DNA of 64,000 bases from Inconstantimicrobium porci (GTDB lineage: Bacteria > Bacillota > Clostridia > Clostridiales > Clostridiaceae). The DNA lies in contig NZ_VULX01000012.1 of assembly GCF_009696465.1 (NCBI RefSeq), positions 1-64,000 on the forward strand, given 5' to 3'. Shown here one piece after another: positions 1 through 8,627 of this stretch (positions are counted from its first letter, which is position 1; every line of letters starts with the position of its first letter). The notes below the pieces were generated by a model. It was given only the letters and a program-made list of their open reading frames with translations, had not been told where the DNA came from and did no database searches. The translations under genes were made by a program, and so were the position numbers.

Positions 1-143
1 GAGATTTATCATATACATAAAATAGATTTATAGGGAAGGGAAAAAATACAATTTATATGTAAAATAATGGATAATTAATAAAAAGTTTAAAAAGATATAT
101 TTTTGCCAACATTTACTTGACACAAACGTAACAAATATCTGAC

Positions 144-172
144 TTGACGAGAAAAATTAAAAGCGTTATAAT
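144..172 (+). promoter_or_regulatory. ssrA promoter
   Basis: TTGACG at 144-149 and a consensus TATAAT at 167-172 are separated by 17 bases. This is a strong sigma-A promoter and should start transcription near base 179, about 70 bases before the mature tmRNA. The bases before it (1-143) hold no gene that I can see. Confidence 0.8.
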
Positions 173-246
173 AACATGAGCTTAGAATTTAAGCTTTTAA
201 AATTGAATATAGATGTTTTATTACATTGGACATCTTACTTAAACAT

Positions 247-600
247 GGGGGCGATTTGGCTTCGACGGGGGTAAGGCTGGTCCGATAAGCGAGCTAGGGA
301 ACGCATGGAACCCTATGAATCTCTATGCATTAAATGTAAACGCAGAAGATAATAATTTTGCATTAGCTGCCTAGGCAGCTCGTTCTACCTGAGAGTCCCA
401 CGACTTAGGATAGGGCGTCGATTAGTGGGGAACCGAGCTTATGAAAGCTTTGACTTAAGAACGGAATTTATGAAGCTACTAAAGTAAGTATCCTGCCTCT
501 GGGAGACTTATGGAGGGAATGTTAAATCAGCAGGCTGTGCTCGGAGAAAGTTGGGTGGGCCTACCTTCGGACACGGGTTCGATACCCGTCACCTCCACCA
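247..600 (+). ncRNA. ssrA: tmRNA (transfer-messenger RNA)
   Basis: This RNA rescues stalled ribosomes and tags the unfinished protein for proteolysis. The 5' end begins GGGGGCGATTTGGCTTCGACG, written here as two conserved blocks (GGGGGCGATTTGG and CTTCGACG). The 3' end has a T-arm (GGGTTCGATACCC) and an encoded CCA at 598-600. The mRNA-like part has a resume codon GCA near 341 and encodes the tag AEDNNFALAA followed by TAG. The hydrophobic FALAA end is the usual degradation signal. The tag is close to the Clostridium-type AEDNFALAA, with one additional Asn. The promoter lies upstream and an intrinsic terminator directly downstream. Confidence 0.97.
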
Positions 601-602
601 CA

Positions 603-650
603 AAACCCACGAAAATCATTTTATTGGATTTTCGTGGGTTTATTTTTTTT
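603..650 (+). terminator. ssrA terminator
   Basis: A 15-base inverted repeat (AAACCCACGAAAATC with its complement) flanks a 9-base loop and is followed by a run of T. A degenerate copy of the same hairpin lies at about 16765-16803. Bases 651-823 hold no gene, only AT-rich upstream sequence of hsdM. Confidence 0.92.
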
Positions 651-823
651 ATAAAATCTAATAATCAGATATAAGGATAGGCAAAGATATTATTATACAA
701 AAAGTTAATACACATAGAAAAAAGTACAGAAGGGTAATAAATAGAGACTTTATATATGATAAAATAGTTATAATAAGATTTGGATAATAAATATAAATAA
801 AAGAAACTAATAGGAGAACAGAT

Positions 824-2845
824 ATGGATAGTAATTTTAATCATGTTTCATTTTTATGGAACATAGCAGAAAGTTTAAGAGGAACATATAAAGAAGAAGA
901 TTACAGAAAAGTAATGCTTCCTATGATAGTTGTAAGAAGATTTGACTGTCTTTTAGATGATTATGATAAGGAAGTAATAAAGGAAGTTTATAATAGTTAT
1001 GATTATCTGCCAGAAGAGGATAAGGATGAAATAGTTCTTGCTGATTTAAAAGAAAATCATAATATGGATATACAGTTTTATAATGTATCAGACTTTACAT
1101 GGAAAAAGATTTTAGATGATAGTGAAAATATCAAGAGTAACTTTGAAGCATATCTTAATGGATTTTCTAATAATGTTAAGGAAATAATAAATAGATTCAA
1201 ATTTAGAAGTGAAATTGAAGTATTAAATAGAAAGAATAAGCTTTATGCAGTTCTTCAAAAGATGTATGAAGTGGATTTACATATAAATAGTATTTCAAAT
1301 AATAAAATGGGTTATATATATGAAGAAATGCTTAGAAGATTTACTGAAAACTCAGCAGCAGGGGAACAGTACACACCAAGAGAAGTAATAAGGCTTTGTA
1401 TGGAAATGCTTTTTCTAGGAAAAGAAGAATTTTTACATGAAGAAGGAAAAGTAATTTCTATAGCAGATTTCTGTTGTGGTACTGGGGGGATGCTTTCTAT
1501 AGGTGAAGCATATATTGAAGCTATTAATGATAAGGCAATTGTTGATGTATATGGACAGGAGCTTCTTGATGAGTCTTTTGCCATATGTCAGGCAGATATG
1601 CTTATGAAAGGGCAGAATCCTGATAATATAAGACTTGGAAATACACTTACAGAAGATAGATTTAGTGGTCAGCACATGAGATTCTTAATATCTAACCCTC
1701 CATTTGGGGTAACTTGGAAGGATGAAGAAAAGAAGGTTAAGGAAGAAAGTGACCTTGGCTTTGATGGAAGATTTGGTGCAGGTACTCCAAGAGTTAGTGA
1801 TGGTTCATTGCTTTTTCTTGAAAATATGATAAGCAAGATGTATGACGATGAAGAAGGAAGTAGAATAGCAATAATATTTAATGGTTCACCATTATTTACT
1901 GGAGATGCAGGTAGTGGAGAATCTAACATAAGAAAATGGATTATAGAAAATGATTTATTAGAAGGAATCATTGCACTTCCTACAGATATGTTCTACAACA
2001 CAGGAATTGCTACATATATATGGGTTCTTACTAATAGAAAATCTAATGAAAGAAAAGGAAAGATTCAGCTTGTAAATGCTGTAGATTATTTTGTGCCAAT
2101 GAGAAAGAGCCTGGGTAATAAAAGAAAAGAAATTTCAGATGAACAAATAGCAGAAATAAAAGAACTATATAAAAATTTTGAACCAAATGAAAAGTGTAAG
2201 ATTTTTGATAATAAGGATTTTGGATATAGAAAAATAACTGTAGAAAGACCTTTAAAATTAAGTTTTTTAGTTAATGATGAAGCTATAGAAAAGGTTAAGG
2301 AAACTAATCAATTTATAAATTTAGCAGTATCTAAAAAGAAAGATGAAGATGTAAAACTTAGTGAAGAAGAAGCAGGCATAAAAGAACAGGATAAAATAAT
2401 AGAAATGCTTCAAGAATTTGATTCTAATAAAAAATACATGAGTAGAGAAGAATTTTTGAAAGATATTAAATCTAAAGCTAAGGAATATAACTTAAAACTT
2501 GGAGCATCGCTTTTAAAAGCTATAGTAAATGCCATAGGTGAAAGAAATGAAGAAGCTGAAATATGCAGAGACAGTAAAGGCAACGTAGAAAGTGATACAA
2601 CACTTAGAGATACTGAAACAATTCCATTAAAAGAAGATATACAAGAGTATTTTGATAGAGAAGTAAAGCCACATATAGAAGATGCATATATGGATGAATC
2701 TACATTTATTAACATTGGTTATGAAATACCATTTACAAGATATTTTTATAAATATGTAGAGTTTAGATCTTTTACAGAAATAATGAAGGAAGTTGCAGAG
2801 CTTGAAGAGAAATTAACACTGGAAATAAAGAAGGTGCTAGAATAA
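824..2845 (+). CDS. hsdM: Type I restriction enzyme, DNA adenine methyltransferase subunit
   Basis: This is the modification subunit of a type I restriction-modification system. With HsdS it N6-methylates adenine in the recognition site. The 673-residue protein has an N-terminal helical region, then the SAM-binding motif FCCGTGG near residue 218 and the catalytic NPPF near residue 290. It is longer than a typical ~500-residue HsdM because of a charged C-terminal extension after about residue 480, a variant seen in several Firmicutes. An upstream AGGAG supports the start. Its stop TAA shares one base with the hsdS ATG (TAATG), which indicates translational coupling. Methylase, specificity and nuclease genes follow in that order. 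Confidence 0.95.
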   Translation: MDSNFNHVSFLWNIAESLRGTYKEEDYRKVMLPMIVVRRFDCLLDDYDKEVIKEVYNSYDYLPEEDKDEIVLADLKENHNMDIQFYNVSDFTWKKILDDSENIKSNFEAYLNGFSNNVKEIINRFKFRSEIEVLNRKNKLYAVLQKMYEVDLHINSISNNKMGYIYEEMLRRFTENSAAGEQYTPREVIRLCMEMLFLGKEEFLHEEGKVISIADFCCGTGGMLSIGEAYIEAINDKAIVDVYGQELLDESFAICQADMLMKGQNPDNIRLGNTLTEDRFSGQHMRFLISNPPFGVTWKDEEKKVKEESDLGFDGRFGAGTPRVSDGSLLFLENMISKMYDDEEGSRIAIIFNGSPLFTGDAGSGESNIRKWIIENDLLEGIIALPTDMFYNTGIATYIWVLTNRKSNERKGKIQLVNAVDYFVPMRKSLGNKRKEISDEQIAEIKELYKNFEPNEKCKIFDNKDFGYRKITVERPLKLSFLVNDEAIEKVKETNQFINLAVSKKKDEDVKLSEEEAGIKEQDKIIEMLQEFDSNKKYMSREEFLKDIKSKAKEYNLKLGASLLKAIVNAIGERNEEAEICRDSKGNVESDTTLRDTETIPLKEDIQEYFDREVKPHIEDAYMDESTFINIGYEIPFTRYFYKYVEFRSFTEIMKEVAELEEKLTLEIKKVLE

Positions 2846-4194
2846 TGAAGTATAGATATAGAACTGATGAGGAAATGAAAGATAGTGGAGTTGAATGGAT
2901 TGGGAAAATTCCTAATTCGTGGAATATAATCAAGGGGAAATATTTATTTTTAAATAGTAAAATAAAAAATACTGGAAAAATAGATAATTTACTTTCGCTA
3001 ACGTTAAAAGGCGTTGTTGACAGAGACATAAATAATGTTGAAGGGCTTCAACCAGAAAACTTTGATGGATACCAAGAATTTTACCCAGATAATTTAGTAT
3101 TTAAACTAATTGATTTAGAAAATATAAGTACAAGTAGAGTTGGATATGTTCATAAAAAGGGGTTAATGAGCCCTGCATATATTAGGTTGGAAAAAATACA
3201 GGATATATATACAAAATTTTATTATTATAATTATTTTTGTTATTACAAAAAAAATATTTTTAATTTTCTTGGAAGTGTAGGAGTTAGGTCGTCACTAAAT
3301 AGTAGCGATTTACTTGAAATGAATGTTGTAGCGAATGAAAAAAAAGAACAAGAAATAATAGCAAATTTTCTTGATGAAAAAGTATCACAATTTGATTCAA
3401 TAATTTTAAAAAAGGAAGCTTTAATAGAAAAATTAGAAGAAGCTAAAAAAAGCCTTATAAGTGAAGTTGTAACTGGTAAGGTTAAGATAGTAAAAACTGA
3501 AGAGGGATATGATGTTGTTCCAAGAAGTAGTGAGGAAATGAAGGATAGTGGAGTTGAGTGGCTGGGATTAGTGCCTAAAGAGTGGGATGTGAAAAGATTA
3601 AGATTTTTAGGTACATTACAGAATGGAATCAGTAAAAGTTCAGAGGAATTTGGATATGGTTTTCCTTTTGTAAGTTATGGAGATGTATATAGAAATATGA
3701 ATTTGCCTGAATCTGTTAGTGGATTAGTAAATTCATCGGTTACTGATCGTAAAATATATTCAGTAAAACAAGGTGATGTATTCTTTACAAGAACATCTGA
3801 AACAATAGATGAAATAGGAATTTCTTCTGTATGTTTAGAAACAATACCAGAAGCAACGTTTGCAGGGTTTTTAATACGATTTAGACCAAATAACAAACTA
3901 CTGTTTAAAGGATTCTCAAAATATTATTTTAGATGTATCTTAAATAGAAATTATTTTGTAAAAGAGATGAATTTAGTTACAAGGGCATCATTATCTCAGA
4001 ATCTTTTGAATAATCTATCAGTAGTGTTACCAACATATGAAGAACAAGAAAACATATATTGGGGGTTGGAATACAAAATAGGCACAATTAATAATATTAT
4101 TGAAAAAATAAAATCTGAAATACAAAAACTAAAAGAAGCCAAACAATCCTTAATTACCGAAGCAGTTACAGGAAAAATTGAAATTTTAGATTAG
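2845..4194 (+). CDS. hsdS: Type I restriction enzyme, specificity subunit
   Basis: HsdS recognises the two halves of the bipartite DNA target for both methylation and cleavage. The 449-residue protein has the expected double layout: a target-recognition domain, a helical spacer ending near EAKKSLISEVVTGK, a second target-recognition domain, and a second helical spacer ending EAKQSLITEAVTGK. Each half starts with almost the same segment (EEMKDSGVEW). The matching DNA repeats, at 2869-2898 and 3532-3561, differ at only two of 30 bases. This internal repeat can support exchange of recognition domains. The gene overlaps hsdM by one base. A hairpin without a T run follows it. Confidence 0.95.
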   Translation: MKYRYRTDEEMKDSGVEWIGKIPNSWNIIKGKYLFLNSKIKNTGKIDNLLSLTLKGVVDRDINNVEGLQPENFDGYQEFYPDNLVFKLIDLENISTSRVGYVHKKGLMSPAYIRLEKIQDIYTKFYYYNYFCYYKKNIFNFLGSVGVRSSLNSSDLLEMNVVANEKKEQEIIANFLDEKVSQFDSIILKKEALIEKLEEAKKSLISEVVTGKVKIVKTEEGYDVVPRSSEEMKDSGVEWLGLVPKEWDVKRLRFLGTLQNGISKSSEEFGYGFPFVSYGDVYRNMNLPESVSGLVNSSVTDRKIYSVKQGDVFFTRTSETIDEIGISSVCLETIPEATFAGFLIRFRPNNKLLFKGFSKYYFRCILNRNYFVKEMNLVTRASLSQNLLNNLSVVLPTYEEQENIYWGLEYKIGTINNIIEKIKSEIQKLKEAKQSLITEAVTGKIEILD

Positions 4195-4198
4195 TTAT

Positions 4199-4232
4199 AA
4201 ATCATCCTGAAGTTTTTTAATCAGGGTGATTT
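4199..4232 (+). terminator. Hairpin between hsdS and hsdR
   Basis: AAATCATCCTGA pairs with TCAGGGTGATTT around a T-rich loop. There is no clear T run after the stem, so it may act as a weak terminator or an RNA-processing site that uncouples hsdR from hsdMS. hsdR has its own ribosome-binding site (GGGGAGGGG) near 4338. Confidence 0.45.
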
Positions 4233-4351
4233 ATCATAAGTTGGAAATATTAAAATGATAGAGTAATAAAGTATATAATATATTAGAAGGAAAGTTATTA
4301 TACTTAAAGCCTTTAAATAGGATAAGCTATTCAAGCTGGGGAGGGGATAAA

Positions 4352-7345
4352 ATGTTACCAAAAGAGATTAATTTAGAGGAAAGCATTGAGAATTTTTTAG
4401 TATCTTCAGGATATGAGCAAGGAGTAAGTCAGGATTTTGACCTGCAATACTGTCTATTTACTGAAGACTTATTTAGATTTTTAGAAGCTACTCAAAAGGA
4501 TAAATTAGATGAGTTTAAAGAAACAAGGGGAGCTTCTTGGAGAAAAGCATTTTTAGATTTAGTTGATTCTAGTGTTAAAAGAAGAGGACTTATTGATGTA
4601 TTAAGGCATGGAATTGAAGATATCATGGTGGATGGTACTTTCAATCTAATATACTATAAGCCTAATTCTAATTTAAATAAAGGTGATTTAGAAAAGTATA
4701 GAGAAAATATATTTAAAGTAACAAGACAGCTTAAATACAGCACTAAAAATAACAATACTTTAGATGTAGTGCTCAGTATAAATGGTTTTCCAGTTGTAGT
4801 TATGGAGCTTAAGAATCCATTTACAAATCAGGATGTATATGATGCAATAAAGCAGTTTAAAGAAGACAGAGATCCAAAGGAAAAGATGTTTGGATTTAAT
4901 ACAAGAGTTCTAACTTATTTTGCTGTTGATACAGATGAAGTTTACATGACTACAGAGCTTAAAAAGAATAAGACTTATTTCCTTCCATTCAATAAAGGAA
5001 ATAAGGGTGGTAAAGGGAATCCAGAAGCACCAGAGGGAAAAGTTAAGACATATTATTTATGGGAAGAAATATTAAGACAGGATAGTCTTTTAGATATTAT
5101 AAAGAGATTTTATTTTATTGATGAAGATAAGAAAAAGAAAAGTAAAAGAGCTATATTCCCAAGATATCATCAATTAGATGCAGTAAGAAAAATGGTTGCA
5201 GATTTAAGAAAAAATAAAGCTGGTCTTAATTATCTTATTCAGCATAGTGCTGGTAGTGGAAAGACTAATACAATAGCATGGACAGCTCATAGAGTTGCTT
5301 CGCTTTATGATGAAAATGACAATCCTATCTTTGATGCAGTTATAGTTGTTACTGATAGAAAGGTTCTTGATAAACAGCTTCAGGATGCAGTATATCAGCT
5401 AGATCATAAAAGTGGTGTAGTTCTTAAAATAGATGATGATAAATCGTCTATAGATCTTGCAAGGGCTATAGAAGGTAACGTAAAGATAATAATTACAACA
5501 ATTCAGAAGTTCCCTTATGCTATTAATCATATAAAAGAACTTGAGCAGAGAAAGTATGCTGTAATTATTGATGAGGCTCATTCATCAACATCTGGTGAAA
5601 ATATGAGCAAATTAAAAGAAACATTAGCAGGAAAGACACTTGAAGAAGCAGCTAAAGAACAGGAAGCTGCTGAAAAGAATGAAAAGTCAAGTATGGATAA
5701 AATGACTGAACTTATTGCAAAGAGAACAGGGCTTAAAAACATAAGTTTCTTTGCTTTTACTGCAACTCCTAAGAATAAGACTATGCAGATATTTGGAAGA
5801 ATGGGAGAAGATAATCTTCCTCATGAATTTCATTTATACTCAATGAAACAGGCGATTGAAGAGGGATTTATATTAGATGTACTTAAAAACTATATGCCAG
5901 TAAGCGTATACTATAAAATAGGTAAGAAGATTGAAGACAATCCTGAATTTGATAAGGGTGAAGCTAAGAGAGCAATAAATAAGTTTTTTAGCTTAAATGA
6001 ATACAATATAAGAACAAAATCTGAAACAATTGTAGAAGATTTTATGGATAACAGAAGCATGTGGATTGAAGGTAATGCAAAAGCTATGGTTGTAACAGCA
6101 AGCAGGCTTCATGCAGTTAGATACAAGCTTGCTATAGATAAGTACATACAGGAAAGGGGATATAATATTAAGACACTTGTGGCATTCTCAGGAACAGTTA
6201 AAGATGATGACAAAGATGTTGAATACACAGAAGTTGAAATGAATAAAAAGGATGCACCAGATATTAAGGAATCAAATCTTTCTGAAATATTTGATAAGGA
6301 TGAATTTAAAATACTTATTGTTGCAGAAAAGTATCAAACAGGATTTGATCAACCAAAATTATGTGCAATGTATGTAGATAAAAAGCTTGATGGTGTAAAG
6401 ACTGTACAAACATTATCAAGACTTAACAGGACTTATCCAAACAAGCAGACTTTTGTATTAGATTTTCAAAATTCAGTTGAAGATATACAAAAAGCATATA
6501 AACCATATTTTGAAATGACTAATATAGATAAGATAACTAACCCTAATGTGGTAAATGATTTATGGTATCAGCTTCATAGTTATGGAATTTATACTGATGA
6601 AGAAATAAATGATTTTGCTATTTTATATTATAAGGATAAAAGAACTAATGCACAGGATGCAAAGATGAGTAATATCATAGATAAGGCTGTGGAGAGATAT
6701 TGCTATTTAGAAGCAAGTAGTGAAGAAGAAGCAGATGAATTCAAGAAAAAATGCCAGAAGTATATAACATTTTATAACTTTTTACTACAGATTTATCCAC
6801 TTAAGAATTTAAATCTTTTAAGACTTCAAATATACCTTGTAGCACTTCTAAAGAAGCTTCCTAAAAAGAGTAAAGACAGAATTGATTTAGATGATATTTT
6901 AACCCTTGATTATTATAAACTTAAGAAGCTTGGAAAAGATGATAAAAAGGGAGTAGATATATCATTATCATCTGGAGATGGAGTTCTTACAGGAATATCA
7001 GAAAATGCTGTAAGTCGTATAAATGAAGAGGATGGAGAGTATCTTGATGATATTATAAGCAGAATAAATGATGTGTTTGGAATTGGTCTTACAGAGGAAG
7101 ATAGAATTCATATAGATGGATTTGAACAAATTTTCAAGCAGAATGATAAGCTTATGGAAGTGGCTAAAAATAACAGCTATGAAGATTTACTTGATGTCTT
7201 TGCCAGAATGTATTTCAAAAGAGGAATAGTTAAAGCTAAGAGTGGAAATGATAGATTAGTTAGAGAAATACTAACCAATAATAATCTTGAAAACTTCATG
7301 ATTAATTATTTTGCAGAAAAGCTTTATAATGAAGCTAAAAAGTAG
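4352..7345 (+). CDS. hsdR: Type I restriction enzyme, endonuclease/translocase subunit
   Basis: This is the ATP-driven motor and nuclease of the type I system. In complex with HsdM and HsdS it translocates unmodified DNA and cuts it away from the site. The 997-residue protein has an N-terminal nuclease domain with the PD-(D/E)xK-type strand VVVMELK near residue 150. Superfamily 2 helicase motifs follow: HSAGSGKT (Walker A, about residue 300), DEAH (about 407), FTATPK (about 469), and later QTLSRLNR. The length is normal and no interruption is visible, so the system looks intact. The 157-base gap to hsdS, with its own strong ribosome-binding site, suggests separate control of the nuclease. Confidence 0.95.
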   Translation: MLPKEINLEESIENFLVSSGYEQGVSQDFDLQYCLFTEDLFRFLEATQKDKLDEFKETRGASWRKAFLDLVDSSVKRRGLIDVLRHGIEDIMVDGTFNLIYYKPNSNLNKGDLEKYRENIFKVTRQLKYSTKNNNTLDVVLSINGFPVVVMELKNPFTNQDVYDAIKQFKEDRDPKEKMFGFNTRVLTYFAVDTDEVYMTTELKKNKTYFLPFNKGNKGGKGNPEAPEGKVKTYYLWEEILRQDSLLDIIKRFYFIDEDKKKKSKRAIFPRYHQLDAVRKMVADLRKNKAGLNYLIQHSAGSGKTNTIAWTAHRVASLYDENDNPIFDAVIVVTDRKVLDKQLQDAVYQLDHKSGVVLKIDDDKSSIDLARAIEGNVKIIITTIQKFPYAINHIKELEQRKYAVIIDEAHSSTSGENMSKLKETLAGKTLEEAAKEQEAAEKNEKSSMDKMTELIAKRTGLKNISFFAFTATPKNKTMQIFGRMGEDNLPHEFHLYSMKQAIEEGFILDVLKNYMPVSVYYKIGKKIEDNPEFDKGEAKRAINKFFSLNEYNIRTKSETIVEDFMDNRSMWIEGNAKAMVVTASRLHAVRYKLAIDKYIQERGYNIKTLVAFSGTVKDDDKDVEYTEVEMNKKDAPDIKESNLSEIFDKDEFKILIVAEKYQTGFDQPKLCAMYVDKKLDGVKTVQTLSRLNRTYPNKQTFVLDFQNSVEDIQKAYKPYFEMTNIDKITNPNVVNDLWYQLHSYGIYTDEEINDFAILYYKDKRTNAQDAKMSNIIDKAVERYCYLEASSEEEADEFKKKCQKYITFYNFLLQIYPLKNLNLLRLQIYLVALLKKLPKKSKDRIDLDDILTLDYYKLKKLGKDDKKGVDISLSSGDGVLTGISENAVSRINEEDGEYLDDIISRINDVFGIGLTEEDRIHIDGFEQIFKQNDKLMEVAKNNSYEDLLDVFARMYFKRGIVKAKSGNDRLVREILTNNNLENFMINYFAEKLYNEAKK

Positions 7346-7461
7346 ATTTATATTGGAATATCTAGTTGTAAGTAAAATACTGAATTTAAAAAGATTATAA
7401 ATGTATATTATTATATTGAAATAGGATATCTATATCGGATAGATAATCCCTATAGGAACAT

Positions 7462-7499
7462 AAAAAGTGATGATGGAGAAAATCTGTCATCACTTTTTC
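7462..7499 (+). terminator. hsdR terminator
   Basis: AAAAAGTGATGA and TCATCACTTTTT form a stem around a 13-base loop, and the T-rich arm ends the signal. It lies 117 bases after hsdR and before the next small gene. Confidence 0.85.
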
Positions 7500-7540
7500 T
7501 ATTATATAAAGAATATTACTAAGAAGGGAGAGCTAATTAG

Positions 7541-7768
7541 ATGGCAAAGCAGCAGAAGAAATTAATACAAGAAGAAAGAAAAATAATAAAAGAAACAAAA
7601 TACTGTGAGGTATATAAAGATACATTCAAAATGCAAAGACAGTTCATACCTAGAAGCTTGGATTTAACTGAAAAGCAACTACTAGAGCTTATTAGGAAAG
7701 CTATTGAGGGAAAGGTATTTTCAGATGAATTTGTAAAGTTACTTAGAGATGAATTAAATAAGCAATAA
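7541..7768 (+). CDS. Small charged protein of unknown function
   Basis: This 75-residue protein follows a good AAGGGAG ribosome-binding site. It is rich in Lys and Glu at the N-terminus (QEERKIIKETKYCEVYKD) and has a helical C-terminal half (SLDLTEKQLLELIRKAIEG) that could bind a partner. I do not recognise the family. Its first 27 residues are clearly repeated in the truncated gene at 8273-8410, so this gene type was duplicated here. It sits between hsdR and a toxin-antitoxin pair and is followed after about 20 bases by a gene broken by a stop codon. A role in the defence block is only a guess. Confidence 0.65.
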   Translation: MAKQQKKLIQEERKIIKETKYCEVYKDTFKMQRQFIPRSLDLTEKQLLELIRKAIEGKVFSDEFVKLLRDELNKQ

Positions 7769-7788
7769 AGATTTAAGGAGTAAATATA

Positions 7789-8142
7789 ATGATAGAATTG
7801 GTAAATGTAAAAGAACTGAAGAAAGTTTCTATGTTCCCTAATGAAGTTCAAAATAATATAAAAGATATATTAACTATACTAGATGAAGCATATGGAGAAG
7901 ATAGAAGTAAGAATGATGATGGATGATACGTAATTGTTGTTGAGAAAAAAGATGATTTTAAAGAAATAGAGAATAGTACAAATATTAATATTGATAATGT
8001 AATAGTGGAATATATAGATTTGATTGAATATAGCAATGGAAAAGTATATACAAATTCATTAGTATTATGCAATAATGATTATTCTATATCATTAATAATA
8101 CCTTTTGAAATTATGACTGAAAATCTATTGAATCAGATGTGA
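7789..8142 (+). pseudogene. Unknown gene interrupted by an in-frame TGA
   Basis: From ATG 7789, with AAGGAG upstream, the frame reads 45 codons to a TGA at 7924-7926. It then continues open for 71 more codons to TGA at 8140. The part after the stop (YVIVVEKKDDFKEIEN, then VYTNSLVLCNNDYSISLIIPFE) has normal coding composition, so the two pieces were one gene of about 117 codons. Loss of a Trp codon (TGG to TGA, after GAT GAT GGA) is the simplest explanation. I see no sign of selenocysteine recoding. The family is not recognised. It probably formed a pair with the 75-residue gene before it. Confidence 0.6.
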
Positions 8143-8171
8143 AAAATAGAATGAAAGAAGAAGCAATAAGT

Positions 8172-8216
8172 AATGACACTTAAAGTCATAATTGAAACTT
8201 TAGATATCATTTTTTC
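8172..8216 (+). terminator. Imperfect terminator hairpin
   Basis: AATGA...TAAAGT pairs imperfectly with AACTTTA...TCATT and is followed by TTTTTT. It would end transcription of the 7541-8142 unit. Confidence 0.45.
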
Positions 8217-8272
8217 TATTATCCGCAAATTGATTTTTAATGAAATCGAAAGTTGAAGGGAGTTTAATTACT

Positions 8273-8410
8273 ATGGCAAAAGGTGAAAAGAAAGTAGTAG
8301 TTAAAGAAGAAAGAAAAGTGATAAAGGAAACTAGATATTGTAAGGTATATAAAGCTGTATCTATATTGATGATTATTATTTCTCTAAAAATACGTATGGT
8401 TAAATTATAA
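8273..8410 (+). pseudogene. Truncated duplicate of the small gene at 7541
   Basis: The frame from ATG 8273 encodes 45 residues. The first 27 (MAKGEKKVVV...ETRYCKVYK) match the start of the 75-residue protein at 7541 almost residue for residue, with conservative changes. After VYK the sequence becomes unrelated and hydrophobic (SILMIIISLKI) and soon ends. The divergence shows an old duplication followed by 3' deletion. It may still be translated, since a GGGAG site lies upstream, but it is unlikely to keep the original function. Confidence 0.6.
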
Positions 8411-8464
8411 TAATAGGCTATAATATAAATAAGAAAATACTTTTATTTATATGGAGGTATAGTA

Positions 8465-8626
8465 ATGGATAATAGTAAAAAGTTATATGATGCTTTTTTA
8501 AATTATTCTTATAGTGATTTATTGGATTTATTAAAGAAAGCAAAAACTAAAGAAGAAAAGGATTTTTATGCAATGTTATCTAATTTAGTACTTAAAAGAG
8601 AAGCTAAAAAGGTTATAGGTAAATAA
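8465..8626 (+). CDS. Probable antitoxin of a zeta-toxin-like pair
   Basis: This 53-residue Lys/Glu-rich helical protein follows a TGGAGG ribosome-binding site. It ends one base before the ATG of the zeta-toxin-like gene, so the two are translationally coupled. The sequence (LYDAFLNYSYSDLLDLLKKAKTKEEKDFYAMLSNLVLKREAKKVIG) predicts two helices and no enzyme motif. A small helical protein encoded just upstream of a zeta-type kinase is the usual antitoxin arrangement in compact chromosomal pairs. It is much shorter than epsilon (about 90 residues) and I do not recognise its family. The assignment rests on context. Confidence 0.7.
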   Translation: MDNSKKLYDAFLNYSYSDLLDLLKKAKTKEEKDFYAMLSNLVLKREAKKVIGK

Positions 8627-8627
8627 C

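Noticed and set aside
1312-1971. Open frames on the minus strand inside hsdM
   Set aside because: They lie opposite a clear, complete coding gene, have no ribosome-binding sites, and their composition is that of the complement of AT-rich coding DNA. The same reasoning removed similar antisense frames throughout the window.
7924-7926. TGA read as selenocysteine
   Set aside because: No adjacent SECIS-like hairpin or Cys/redox motif is visible, and a Trp codon mutated to TGA is simpler.
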